Assembly: GCF_900103955.1 (NCBI RefSeq)
Contig: NZ_FNIL01000003.1
Location: forward strand, 1 to 64,000
Source: Alkalicoccus daliensis
Lineage (GTDB): Bacteria; Bacillota; Bacilli; Bacillales; Salisediminibacteriaceae
Direction of reading: 5' to 3'
DNA: 64,000 nucleotides
A program made the translations under genes and the position numbers. The notes under the pieces are model-generated. The model was given only the letters and a program-made list of their open reading frames with translations, ran no database searches and had not been told where the DNA came from. Of this stretch, positions 45,760 through 53,480 are shown one piece after another; within the stretch, counting starts at the first letter, position 1, and each line of letters begins with the position of its first letter.

Positions 45760-46902
45760 ATGATATATTTAGATTGTGCAGCTACTGCTCCAATGAGTAC
45801 GGAAGCCAAAAAAGCATGGGTTTATGCCGCAGAAGATTTTTTCGCAAATTCCAGCAGCCTTCACGAACCTGGAGAAGCAGCAAGAAATTTACTGGAATCC
45901 AGCCGCAGCTCTATTGCGGAAGCACTGGAAGCTGAACCAGATGCAATACATTTTACAAGTGGAGGTTCTGAAGCGAATCTGCTCAGTCTGGAAAGTTTAT
46001 TTGCTGCAAATCCTGGAACTCATTTGATCACATCCGTTGTAGAACATCCCTCTGTAATGGGTTTTTTTAAGCGGAAAGAGACAGAAGGGATACGTGTTAC
46101 CTATGTGGGAGTAAACAAAGAAGGCAGGGTTTCTGCAGAAGAAATTATTTCCCTTGCTGAACAGGAAAAAACTGCCTTGATTTCGATTCAGTATGTAAAT
46201 AGCGAGACAGGAGTTCTTCAGCCAGTAAAAGAAATCGCAACCACCCTTCAAGACAGTGGTACCATTATCCATACGGATTTAGTGCAGGGATTTGGAAAAC
46301 TTGTTTTTAGTGTAAAGGACTGTCCGGTCGATGCCCTGTCTGTTTCCGCCCATAAAATTGGAGGTCCAAAAGGCAGCGGTGCCGTTTATTTTAAAAATCC
46401 TTCTATCTGGAAAAGCCTTTATCCGCTGACGAGCCATGAAAGTGGCTTTCGCCCCGGGACACCGGACACTCCCTCTGCTGCAGCCTTTGCCACTGCTGTA
46501 ATGAATATAAAAAATAAAGATCAGTTACTATTGGAGGCCTGGAAAAAGCGAGAAGAATTTTTACGTTCTCTTTCTTCCTTAGCAGAAATTATGACAATTG
46601 AAGGTGGAGCAGCGCAAAAACACCAGTCCCCGTATATAATAGGCTTAGGCTTTGAAGGGGTGCAGGGCCAGTATCTGCTTGCCGGACTCGACAGGTACGG
46701 AATATGCATCTCTACTGGCAGTGCCTGTAAACAGGGGGAAACCGATGCCTCGCCAATGATGCATGCGCTTTACGAATCTCAAGATGAAAGAAACAGATTC
46801 ATCCGCATCTCTTTTAATATTGAGACTCCCGTATCAGATTTAATCACTGCCGGGATAAAAATAGTGGAAATCGTTAATGCTGCAAGGAGGATAAGTATAT
46901 GA
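45760..46902 (+). CDS. nadS: Cysteine desulfurase NadS (NifS-like)
   Basis: A 380-residue PLP enzyme that mobilises sulfur from cysteine, here for the Fe-S cluster of NadA. The PLP Lys is in SVSAHKIGGPKGSG (near residue 200). The catalytic Cys is in STGSACKQGET (near residue 325). The N terminus MIYLDCAATAPMS is standard. Location divergent from nadBCA and coupled to niaR identifies it as NadS and not IscS. AAAACTGAAGGAGATACTA precedes the ATG. Confidence 0.94.
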   Translation: MIYLDCAATAPMSTEAKKAWVYAAEDFFANSSSLHEPGEAARNLLESSRSSIAEALEAEPDAIHFTSGGSEANLLSLESLFAANPGTHLITSVVEHPSVMGFFKRKETEGIRVTYVGVNKEGRVSAEEIISLAEQEKTALISIQYVNSETGVLQPVKEIATTLQDSGTIIHTDLVQGFGKLVFSVKDCPVDALSVSAHKIGGPKGSGAVYFKNPSIWKSLYPLTSHESGFRPGTPDTPSAAAFATAVMNIKNKDQLLLEAWKKREEFLRSLSSLAEIMTIEGGAAQKHQSPYIIGLGFEGVQGQYLLAGLDRYGICISTGSACKQGETDASPMMHALYESQDERNRFIRISFNIETPVSDLITAGIKIVEIVNAARRISI

Positions 46903-47447
46903 AGAAAAAGTGGTACGGGGAGGAAAGGCGCCTGAAAATGGTGAGCCTCCTGAAAGAAAACGAGGAAGCGATAAAAGGGGGCGCTCTGGCAGATCTCCTT
47001 GGTGTGAGCCGGCAGGTAATTGTACAGGATGTAACGCTGTTAAAAGCTCATAACTATCCCATTACTGCTACAAGCCAGGGTTATCTCTGGACAGAGGAAG
47101 ACCTTAAAACAAGCAGCTTCACTAAAGTGGTAGCCTGTATTCATACCCCGGAGAGGACAGAAGAGGAATTAAATATGCTTGTGGATAACGGAATCCGTGT
47201 AAAAGATGTACTTGTGGAACACCCGGTTTATGGAGACCTGCGTGCCAGCATCGGGGTGAAAAACCGGAAGCAGGTACAGCAGTTTCTTACCCGTGTAAAA
47301 GAAACGCAGGCCAGCTATCTATCAGAACTCACGGGAGGAGTACACCTACACACGCTGGAGGCTGATTCCAAAGAAGATATCGATGATGGCGTAAAGGCGT
47401 TAAAAGAAGCAGGCTTTCTTGTAGAGGACAAACAGGACATGAAATAA
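46899..47447 (+). CDS. niaR: NAD biosynthesis repressor NiaR (YrxA)
   Basis: A 182-residue repressor. The N-terminal HTH_11 covers about 8-60 (GALADLLGVSRQVIVQDVTLLKA). The C-terminal 3H domain (75-180) binds nicotinic acid and has the three conserved histidines in VACIHTPE, VEHPVYG and GGVHLHT. Its start overlaps the nadS stop in an ATGA. It should repress nadBCA and nadS through the palindrome at 45681. Confidence 0.95.
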   Translation: MKKKWYGEERRLKMVSLLKENEEAIKGGALADLLGVSRQVIVQDVTLLKAHNYPITATSQGYLWTEEDLKTSSFTKVVACIHTPERTEEELNMLVDNGIRVKDVLVEHPVYGDLRASIGVKNRKQVQQFLTRVKETQASYLSELTGGVHLHTLEADSKEDIDDGVKALKEAGFLVEDKQDMK

Positions 47448-47456
47448 TGAAAAATT

Positions 47457-47496
47457 AAAAGATAATTATTCTCTAAAGACCGTGTTATCTTCTTTT
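47457..47496 (+). terminator. Putative terminator after niaR
   Basis: AAAAGATAA and TTATCTTCTTTT form a stem across a 21-base loop just after the niaR stop. It is AT-rich and thus weak. Confidence 0.45.
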
Positions 47497-47583
47497 GAGG
47501 CCATTCTTATGGTTCAGTATTTTATTCTGTTCTCTCTTATGCTAATCTTAGAGACGGAATGAAAAATAAAGGAGACCAGCTTC

Positions 47584-48075
47584 ATGAAATCACGCTTAAC
47601 GGCGATAGGAATCTATGCGGTTCTTTTAACAGCTGCGATAGTTTTTTATCTTACGAATATTATTGAACACGTACATTATATCGAAGGAACTGCGGCAGCA
47701 ATAGCAGCTTGTATTACTACTGCTTTTTTTCTTACCATTGTTTTTACTCCAAACAGAATGAGAATATTTAAGTTAATTACCGGGAGTTTATTTGCTGCGC
47801 TGGTGCTTGTATCTATTACTGCCATGCTCGTCCGTCCCTATCAGGCGATAAACACAGAAATCCCGGAAAGAATGGCACTGTTAGAGGAACACCTTGCAGA
47901 GCAGTATCCTGAGCGTGAATGGGAAGTGGAGAGATCAGCTCCTGGAGAACATTCGCTTTATACTATGCTCGTCACTTTTGAAGATGAGCCGGAGCAGATT
48001 TACTTATATGACATGAACGATGCAGTCGTAGATGGTGATGAAGAAATTCACGCAGAGGAAACGTTAGAAAACTAA
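47584..48075 (+). CDS. Hypothetical membrane protein with acidic C-terminal domain
   Basis: A 163-residue protein with three hydrophobic helices (about 5-25, 34-53, 62-82), followed by an acidic domain of 80 residues (EIPERMALLEEHLAEQYPEREW), probably outside the membrane. I do not recognise a family, though the tail resembles PepSY-like folds only vaguely. AAAGGAGACCAGCTTC precedes the start. It is followed by a terminator and the intact family I repeat. No link with the nad genes is evident. Confidence 0.65.
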   Translation: MKSRLTAIGIYAVLLTAAIVFYLTNIIEHVHYIEGTAAAIAACITTAFFLTIVFTPNRMRIFKLITGSLFAALVLVSITAMLVRPYQAINTEIPERMALLEEHLAEQYPEREWEVERSAPGEHSLYTMLVTFEDEPEQIYLYDMNDAVVDGDEEIHAEETLEN

Positions 48076-48090
48076 CATACTTCCTTCTTT

Positions 48091-48125
48091 TAATTCTCAG
48101 CATTTTTTCAGTGCTGAGAATTTGT
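48091..48125 (+). terminator. Intrinsic terminator
   Basis: ATTCTCAGCA and TGCTGAGAAT pair around TTTTTTCAG, followed by TTTGTT, 17 bases after the preceding stop. It lies only four bases from the direct repeat that flanks the family I element. Confidence 0.75.
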
Positions 48126-48138
48126 TAACTTAATTTAA

Positions 48139-48502
48139 GGCTCTGTTAAAGCTGGGGTTGATATAAGAAAGGTACGCCTGCGGCTCTTTTTTCTTCGCTT
48201 GCCGCGGAGAAATCCTTCAGCTATCCCTTCCTTGCGTCCAGGATGATCTTCACGCTTTCTTTTTCCGCAGGCGTCTTGAAAAATCACCTTGGCTTCGTTT
48301 TTTATGAAGAAGAAAGTAAGAAACAGCCCCTTTCTTTTGTTTTACAAATTAAGAACGAAGCGGAAACCGGCGGACGCCTGTGGAAGAAGGAGGTCGGAAG
48401 ATCCCGGAAGACGTTAGTCTGAGGAAGCTGGAGATCTCCTCCACGGCAAGCCTGCCGAGTTGCAGCGATGTTTTCTAATACCAACAATGAACATTAACAG
48501 AG
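48139..48502 (+). mobile_element. MITE-like family I element, intact short copy
   Basis: A 364-bp segment with inverted ends: left GGCTCTGTTAAAGC and right, reversed, CTCTGTTAATGTTC. It is flanked by the 10-base direct repeat CTTAATTTAA at 48129-48138 and 48503-48512. The interior has AAGGTACGCCTGCGGCTC, CTTGCCGCGGAGAAATCC and TCTTCACGCTTTCTTTTTCC, which recur in the copies at 0.7 and 25.8 kb. There is no open frame that looks like a gene. The inverted ends and target duplication identify it as a non-autonomous transposable element. Confidence 0.8.
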
Positions 48503-48510
48503 CTTAATTT

Positions 48511-48550
48511 AAAGGAGCTGCCCTGCATCAGCGGGGACAGCTCCTTTTTT
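48511..48550. terminator. Bidirectional intrinsic terminator
   Basis: AAAGGAGCTGTCC-type arms (AAAGGAGCTGCCCTGC and GCGGGGACAGCTCCTTT) pair around ATCA and end with six T. It serves the converging genes and directly borders the family I element. Confidence 0.85.
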
Positions 48551-48683
48551 AAAATCAGCTCTATTAAAGTGAACCATTGATAAAAGAACAGATGGTTCTT
48601 TTGCGCTAACTTCCGAGAAGCTAAACTTTCTCACAGCTTATATAGAGAAATAATCTGATCCGCTGATAGTGAAATTACTCCTC

Positions 48684-49148
48684 TCAGGACAGCTGCTGCA
48701 TTTGATCGAGTGTAGTTCCTACCACGCTTAACATTTCTGCATAGCTGACAAACACGTATACACCGATAAATAATGCAATACCATAAGTAGCCACTAATCC
48801 AGCTATTTTAAGTGGAGAAGATGCCTCCACGCGGGCCACATAAAGTGATACCCCTGCAGCGATAAACAGCAGCAGCACACTCGACCCTGCTGCCCTGTCC
48901 ATCTGGTCTATTTGTGTAAGACCGACATTTACCAGGATCAATTCGCTTTGATCCAGTTCCGCACGGTTGATTTCAAACGTTTCTGTATTCCATGCCCCTC
49001 TATCTACAGTAACAATTTCCTCATTCTCCTCATAGGAAACAGCTCCAGGATATATATTGCCTGCCTGCACGAGCAGCAGCATAATTAACCCTAATAAAGT
49101 TACTGCACAAATAAGTGTAATATACAATTTTCTGCTCTTAATGATCAT
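48684..49148 (-). CDS. Hypothetical membrane protein
   Basis: A 154-residue protein with three predicted helices (about 7-28, 88-103 and 112-134). Between the first two is an extracytoplasmic segment with many acidic residues (SYEENEEIVTVDRGAWNTETFE). I do not recognise a family. I start at the ATG 49148, preceded by GGGGAGCTTAAAATA; the frame stays open upstream to 49271 but enters the next gene. It is 59 bases downstream of the YwaF-like gene and may be co-transcribed with it. Confidence 0.65.
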   Translation of the reverse strand: MIIKSRKLYITLICAVTLLGLIMLLLVQAGNIYPGAVSYEENEEIVTVDRGAWNTETFEINRAELDQSELILVNVGLTQIDQMDRAAGSSVLLLFIAAGVSLYVARVEASSPLKIAGLVATYGIALFIGVYVFVSYAEMLSVVGTTLDQMQQLS

Positions 49149-49206
49149 TATTTTAAGCTCCCCTGCTGTATGTTTTCCATCAGCTACTTTATCACGAACT
49201 TTCCTT

Positions 49207-49914
49207 TCAAGAAAGCCTCTTTCTTCTCTTCCCGTTTCCAAAAAGAAATACAAGCAGAAGGAATATAACAACAGCCGATGCTTCCATACCTAAAATATAC
49301 CATGGATGATCTCCAAAAAAGTCCACAAGACTGTCTCCCTCCGGCTTTTCCATAATAAACCAGTAGTTGCCGCCCGTGAGCACATTCACCATCCAGATAA
49401 ACGGAAGCAGTACATTTAAAAATACCATTGCCTTCCACACACTGCTGTAGGTTAATGTAAAACCGCGATTCCATAAGAAGTAAAATACTGCCCATATGAC
49501 AGCTATATGCGTATAAAAAAAGTGAACAAAGCGAAAATGCGGCCAACCAAAGCTTAACACCGGAGTGATTACCGCTTGAATTGCTCCTCCTATTCCTACG
49601 AGAAATGTTATTTCAAAAAGTAATTTATTTGGTTTTATTAATAATACCACCGCGAGTATCACGCTGATATTGCTTAATTCCAAAGGAAGTGCATGATGAA
49701 GCGCCCATCGGTCTGTGAAAATCAGCCATGCCTGGTACCATGCCTCGAACAGCAAAAGGGACACTGCAAATAATATTTCTGCAGAACGGGGCACTGATAA
49801 TTTTCTTATTAAATAAATTATGAAAATTCCTGTAAAAAGCAACAGTATCATCAAGATATGCTGTAAACTGAACATAGAAAATGGTGCTGCTGAGGCGTCT
49901 CCTCCAAATAACAT
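49207..49914 (-). CDS. TIGR02206 family integral membrane protein (YwaF-like)
   Basis: A 235-residue membrane protein with seven predicted helices, matching the YwaF/TIGR02206 family. Recognisable parts are FSLQHILMILLLF, RWALHHALPLELSNISVILA (histidine-rich, about 70-90) and FRFVHFFYTHIAVIWAVFYF, ending in MVNVLTGGNYWFIMEKPEGDSLVD-like family text. The transported or modified compound is unknown. AAAGGAGGAATTAA precedes the ATG. Divergent from the zinc-ribbon membrane gene at 49989. Confidence 0.85.
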   Translation of the reverse strand: MLFGGDASAAPFSMFSLQHILMILLLFTGIFIIYLIRKLSVPRSAEILFAVSLLLFEAWYQAWLIFTDRWALHHALPLELSNISVILAVVLLIKPNKLLFEITFLVGIGGAIQAVITPVLSFGWPHFRFVHFFYTHIAVIWAVFYFLWNRGFTLTYSSVWKAMVFLNVLLPFIWMVNVLTGGNYWFIMEKPEGDSLVDFFGDHPWYILGMEASAVVIFLLLVFLFGNGKRRKRLS

Positions 49915-49988
49915 TTAATTCCTCCTTTATTATTCATAATAATTAACTTTTACAACACTAACTGCTATTGAAAGAAAGGTGTATTATT

Positions 49989-50351
49989 TTGTCAAAACCG
50001 ATTATATGCTCCTACTGCGGGAAACCTGTGGGCTCCCGCGCAGAACTAACAACAGCCGCAAAGCTCGGTAAAATTAATGCTTATCATAATAAGTGCTACG
50101 CTGACTATATTCCCGGCCAAAAGACATTCTTTTTAAATGAGTATCCAATCAACGGCTTTTCCGGCAATGTCAGCATACTTGTTTCTTTTGGCGCAGTCAT
50201 ATTTTTATCTGTATATTTAGAACCCTGGCAGACAGCTCTCATCGCCGCAATCGCATTTCTCACTCTTGTATACAGACTTCTTTCTTATTTTATTCACGAA
50301 AAACCTTTACCTAAAACAAGAGAAATCCCTTCGGAAGGAGCCGAACAATGA
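49989..50351 (+). CDS. Hypothetical zinc-ribbon-like membrane protein
   Basis: A 120-residue protein. Residues 6-10 hold CSYCGKPVG and a later HNKCYADY, a possible zinc site. Two hydrophobic helices follow (about 56-74 and 78-96) and a basic tail. The start is a TTG eight bases after AAAGGTG; the alternative TTG at 49968 lacks a ribosome binding site. Its stop overlaps the start of the oxidoreductase gene in an ATGA, indicating coupling. Function not known. Confidence 0.65.
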   Translation: MSKPIICSYCGKPVGSRAELTTAAKLGKINAYHNKCYADYIPGQKTFFLNEYPINGFSGNVSILVSFGAVIFLSVYLEPWQTALIAAIAFLTLVYRLLSYFIHEKPLPKTREIPSEGAEQ

Positions 50352-51343
50352 ATATTGCCACAATTGGAACCGGATTTATTGTAGAAAGATTTTTAAAAGC
50401 TGCTGCTCTTACTGATAATGTAACTATTACAGCTATGTATTCACGAAAACATGAAAATGCCAGGCCGCTTGCCGAAACATTTAATATTCCTTCTATCTTT
50501 ACCAGTCTGGAAGAAATGCTTACAGATCCTTCCATTGATGCTGTATACATAGCATCACCGAACAGCATGCATTTTTTACACACAGAGAAAGCGCTGCTTG
50601 CAGGAAAACATGTACTTTGCGAAAAGCCGTTTGCTTCCAATCAATCGGAAGCAGAAAAAATGATCAGGCTTGCAGAGGAAAATGAACTTATTTTAATGGA
50701 AGCAATTACTACAATACATTTACCGAATTTTTTAGAACTTTCTCCTCTCCTTAAAGAAGTGGGCCCTATCCGCCTTGTAAAATGCAGTTACAGTCAGTAC
50801 TCCAGCCGCTACGACAAACTGCTGAATGGAGAAACAACCAATGTGTTCAATACAGAGTTTTCAGGCGGCGCTTTAATGGATATCAACGTATACAACCTCC
50901 ATTTTGTAATTCGTCTTTTCGGAGCTCCTGAATCTGTAACCTATCATGCCAATAAGCACGAAAACGGAATTGATACCTCGGGCATTGCATTATTAAGCTA
51001 TCCTTCCTTTCAGGCAGAGTGCACTGGCAGTAAAGATACAGCTGGATTTAATGCTGCTTTTATTCAGGGCGAAAAAGGATGGATCCATGTTATTGATGGA
51101 GTAAACGGCTGCCGCAGAATTGAGCTGCATGCTAAAGACACTAACAAAACGGTAGAAGTAAACAGAGAAGAAAATCTTATGTACGAAGAATTACTTGTCT
51201 TCAAAAAGCTTGTCACTGATCATAACTTATCTGCCGCAATGGAGCTTCTTTCACATTCACGCAAGGTGATGAAAGTCCTTGATCAAGCTAGAAAAAGTGC
51301 AGATATTCGTTTTCCTGCAGATAAATTAAATGGTTCATTATAA
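50348..51343 (+). CDS. Gfo/Idh/MocA family oxidoreductase
   Basis: A 331-residue NAD(P)-dependent oxidoreductase. The N-terminal Rossmann domain has IGTGFIVERFLKAA (residues 5-18), YIASPNSMHF and GKHVLCEKPFASN, the EKP motif of the Gfo/Idh/MocA family near residue 97. The C-terminal domain is the GFO_IDH_MocA alpha/beta fold, with SGGALMDINVYNLHFVIRLF. Such enzymes act on sugars or inositol; the substrate cannot be named. Resembles YrbE/YhhX-type proteins more than inositol dehydrogenase. Confidence 0.88.
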   Translation: MNIATIGTGFIVERFLKAAALTDNVTITAMYSRKHENARPLAETFNIPSIFTSLEEMLTDPSIDAVYIASPNSMHFLHTEKALLAGKHVLCEKPFASNQSEAEKMIRLAEENELILMEAITTIHLPNFLELSPLLKEVGPIRLVKCSYSQYSSRYDKLLNGETTNVFNTEFSGGALMDINVYNLHFVIRLFGAPESVTYHANKHENGIDTSGIALLSYPSFQAECTGSKDTAGFNAAFIQGEKGWIHVIDGVNGCRRIELHAKDTNKTVEVNREENLMYEELLVFKKLVTDHNLSAAMELLSHSRKVMKVLDQARKSADIRFPADKLNGSL

Positions 51344-51439
51344 AAACAGCAGTGGGCTGCTTTTCTTTCAGCGATGGCATGCCAAGTTCTTGTATCCTAA
51401 AATGCTGTACGAGCGAAATTGATACTGCTGATGGCTATG

Positions 51440-51535
51440 CTCCAGGATCAATTCCGCTCGTGCTTACGAATGCTGCTTGGATTTCCAGACTGCGCCTGAT
51501 CTTCGCTTCTGCTCTGCAGCTTTAATGAATTTACT
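51440..51535 (-). repeat. Family I repeat remnant, inverted
   Basis: On the minus strand the segment GCACGAGCGGAATTGATCCT and GCGCAGTCTGGAAATCCAAG corresponds to 26308-26376 of copy B. It extends into a hairpin (CGAGCGGAATTGAT...ATCAATTTCGCTCG) that equals the ATCGATCC hairpin of copy B. The rest has been lost. Confidence 0.6.
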
Positions 51536-51628
51536 GTATGAAAGGCAATTTCATGTTTTAATTTTACCGTGAATGGTTATAGTGTAACATCAGTGAAATA
51601 TTACAAACATCATGAAAGGAGTGGTCAC

Positions 51629-51811
51629 ATGGAAAAGCAATACTCGCTAATTGTGCTGGACGCTGAAGGTGAAATGCAAGATATTATGGACCCTCGAAAC
51701 GGAGAAGCACTGGATGAAATTATGACAAAAGATCTTGACTCTGCAAAAAATTATTACGATGAATTAAAGAATTCTTATAAAGACTTCTCTGTTAAAATGC
51801 TCCTTAAATAA
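51629..51811 (+). CDS. Small hypothetical protein
   Basis: A 60-residue acidic protein (MEKQYSLIVLDAEGEMQD at the N terminus, C-terminal SYKDFSVKMLLK). I place the start at the ATG 51629 because AAAGGAGTGGTCAC is just upstream; the longer frame from 51569 lacks support. No family is recognised. The gene is isolated, between a repeat remnant and a terminator. Good ribosome binding site and normal codon use argue that it is real. Confidence 0.65.
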   Translation: MEKQYSLIVLDAEGEMQDIMDPRNGEALDEIMTKDLDSAKNYYDELKNSYKDFSVKMLLK

Positions 51812-51862
51812 AGTTGAGCATAAGGAATCCTTTTATATTAATGCACTTATTGATTCCATCGA

Positions 51863-51902
51863 GGGACGCCACTTGAAGAGATTTCAGGCAGCGTCCTTTT
51901 TT
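51863..51902 (+). terminator. Intrinsic terminator
   Basis: GGGACGCC and GGCAGCGTCC pair over a 20-base loop and lead into TTTTTT, 52 bases after the small gene. Confidence 0.65.
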
Positions 51903-51928
51903 CAATACCCGTTATTATTAAAGCAGCA

Positions 51929-51972
51929 AACAAATGCCCTGTACGCTTATTAGTCCGCACAGGGCATTTGTT
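51929..51972. terminator. Hairpin, possible terminator
   Basis: A 14-bp perfect stem AACAAATGCCCTGT / ACAGGGCATTTGTT with loop ACGCTTATTAGTCCGC. The T-run after it is poor. It is followed after nine bases by a family I repeat copy. Confidence 0.55.
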
Positions 51973-51981
51973 ATTTGTTAA

Positions 51982-52290
51982 GCTCTATTATAGTCTGGTT
52001 TTGCTATGAAGAAGTACGCTGCGGCTCTTTTTCATTGCTTTTTATTGTAGAAAGTTCGCCATCGAAACAAGTATCTGCTTCAGTTCTCCAAAGGAAAGAA
52101 CGAAGCACGATCGGAATTTCAATCCTGGTTCTTAAAAGGCAGCAGCGCAGTCTCTGCCCAGCTTTCTATGGTTCGGTAGAAACCGTGTTCTGCAGAAGAA
52201 CAAGCCTTTGAGCAAGCATCTCCGAAAGTGCAGCAGCGCTTTCACTTCTTTTATACTAAATTTTATTATTAAGGCAGGCATTAATTAAAA
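51982..52290 (+). repeat. Family I repeat, shortened copy D
   Basis: It begins GCTCTATTATAGTCTGGTTT, related to the left end of the intact element, followed by AAGTACGCTGCGGCTCTTTT. After about 60 bases it jumps into the right module (AACGAAGCACGATCGGAATT, GAACAAGCCTTTGAGCAAGC, GTGCAGCAGCGCTTTCACTT), then ends AAGGCAGGCATTAATTAA as in copies A and B. The middle seen in other copies is missing, including the ACATTAACAGAG joint. Confidence 0.7.
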
Positions 52291-52400
52291 ATTTTAGTAT
52301 TGAAGATCATACTAACAGTTTTTGAATGCAGAAATTATTACGGGAGTTTAATCAATTATATGGAAAAGAAGTGTGTGAAATAACCTGGTTAAATTTCAAG

Positions 52401-52751
52401 CTAATCGTTTACAATCAATGTATCTATCCCGCCCTGTGGAGGATTGGTGGTAATGATTTCTTCATTCACAAGCCAAACTTCTACCTCCATGCCTGCTCTT
52501 AAAGCTTCAAGAGGGATTTGTTCTTTATTGCTGTCATACATTTCTGCTTCCACATGTTCCCGAAGCCATACATTATCTATATCCTCTATGCCTTCACTTA
52601 TTTCAACTTCTACTCCCCCATACTGGACGCTCACCTCTTTAATTATCCCCTTTACCTCAGGTTCACGATCCGGCATCATTGGCGAAGAAGAAAGATATCC
52701 ACATCCACTGAGTACAATCAACATAAAAATACAGTAAAAACAATTCCGCAT
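52401..52751 (-). CDS. Small lipoprotein, DUF3221-like
   Basis: A 116-residue exported lipoprotein. The signal peptide ends with LSGC, so Cys17 should be the modified residue. The mature part has an OB-like pattern (VKGIIKEVSVQYGGVEVEIS, GMEVEVWLVNEEIITTNPPQ), seen in DUF3221-type lipoproteins of Bacillus; the family call is tentative. AAGGGGGGTTTAATA precedes the ATG. No operon partner, although the frameshifted gene upstream lies on the same strand. Confidence 0.75.
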   Translation of the reverse strand: MRNCFYCIFMLIVLSGCGYLSSSPMMPDREPEVKGIIKEVSVQYGGVEVEISEGIEDIDNVWLREHVEAEMYDSNKEQIPLEALRAGMEVEVWLVNEEIITTNPPQGGIDTLIVND

Positions 52752-52854
52752 ATTATTAAACCCCCCTTACACTGTTTTAGGATTCCCTTAATCATCTTCT
52801 CTTACACATGCGCTGCTCAAGTGCTCATATTATGTAATCCCGCCTGTTTATTTA

Positions 52855-53056
52855 TTATTCCAGCAGTCCAATATAAAGAACTTTCTTATCCCCTGTTATC
52901 ACAATCAGCTGCTTAATACCGTCTTCATTTGACTCAAAAATTTCCGCACCAATCGGACGCATATTCGCATCCCCCCCCTTCAGACAACCGGGAACTATGC
53001 TTGGATTTCTTAATAGTTTCTAATTTTTCTCCTGTAATATACGCTTCTTCTTTCAT
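52855..53056 (-). pseudogene. Frameshifted small gene with a G8 tract
   Basis: On the minus strand a frame from the ATG at 53056 reads MKEEAYITGEKLETIKKS and so on for about 28 codons up to a run of eight G (52971-52978). A second frame beyond the run reads MRPIGAEIFESNEDGIKQ and on to YIGLLE and a TAA at 52855. Both parts have coding-like composition, and removing one G would join them into about 66 residues. The second part alone (52855-52962, 35 residues) has an ATG eight bases after the G-run, which could also serve as ribosome binding site. Thus it is either a decayed gene, a slippage-prone gene or a 35-residue gene. Not recognised. Confidence 0.45.
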
Positions 53057-53480
53057 CCAGTTAAACTTTCTGCATTTGCCTTAACAAGACCGTTACTTTA
53101 TTAAAAATCATTTACCCCGGGCTAGTTATAAAGAATCTCTTCTGCTGGAGAATGGGACTTTGCTGACTACAGGCTCCTCCTGTCAGACTCAGCATTATTA
53201 AAAATTGAAATGCAAATATAATCTGAGCCCTTTCAAATAAGTTCTGCTATATATAGCAACGTATGAATTTCCAAAAAGTTTCAATTTACAGGAAATTTGT
53301 TTCCATTGTTTTAAATTTTTCTGTTTGGCCGCATTAATATTTCTTTTACTAATCAAAAAAACATAAATAGATGGATCTTTGCTGCTTTTTAACTTTTTAA
53401 AGAAGAAAAGCAGGAGTTTTTATATTTCTATGGAAGAAAGTAATAAGAAAGAGAGAAATTTGGAAAGCGAGGAATTTAAA
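53057..53480. other. Intergenic region
   Basis: About 420 bases without a recognised gene. A hairpin GCTGACTACAGG-ctcc-CCTGTCAGACTCAGC occurs near 53162-53192. The remainder is AT-rich and must hold the promoter of the oxidoreductase gene at 53481. An open extension of that gene upstream to 53379 is not supported by a ribosome binding site. Confidence 0.4.
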
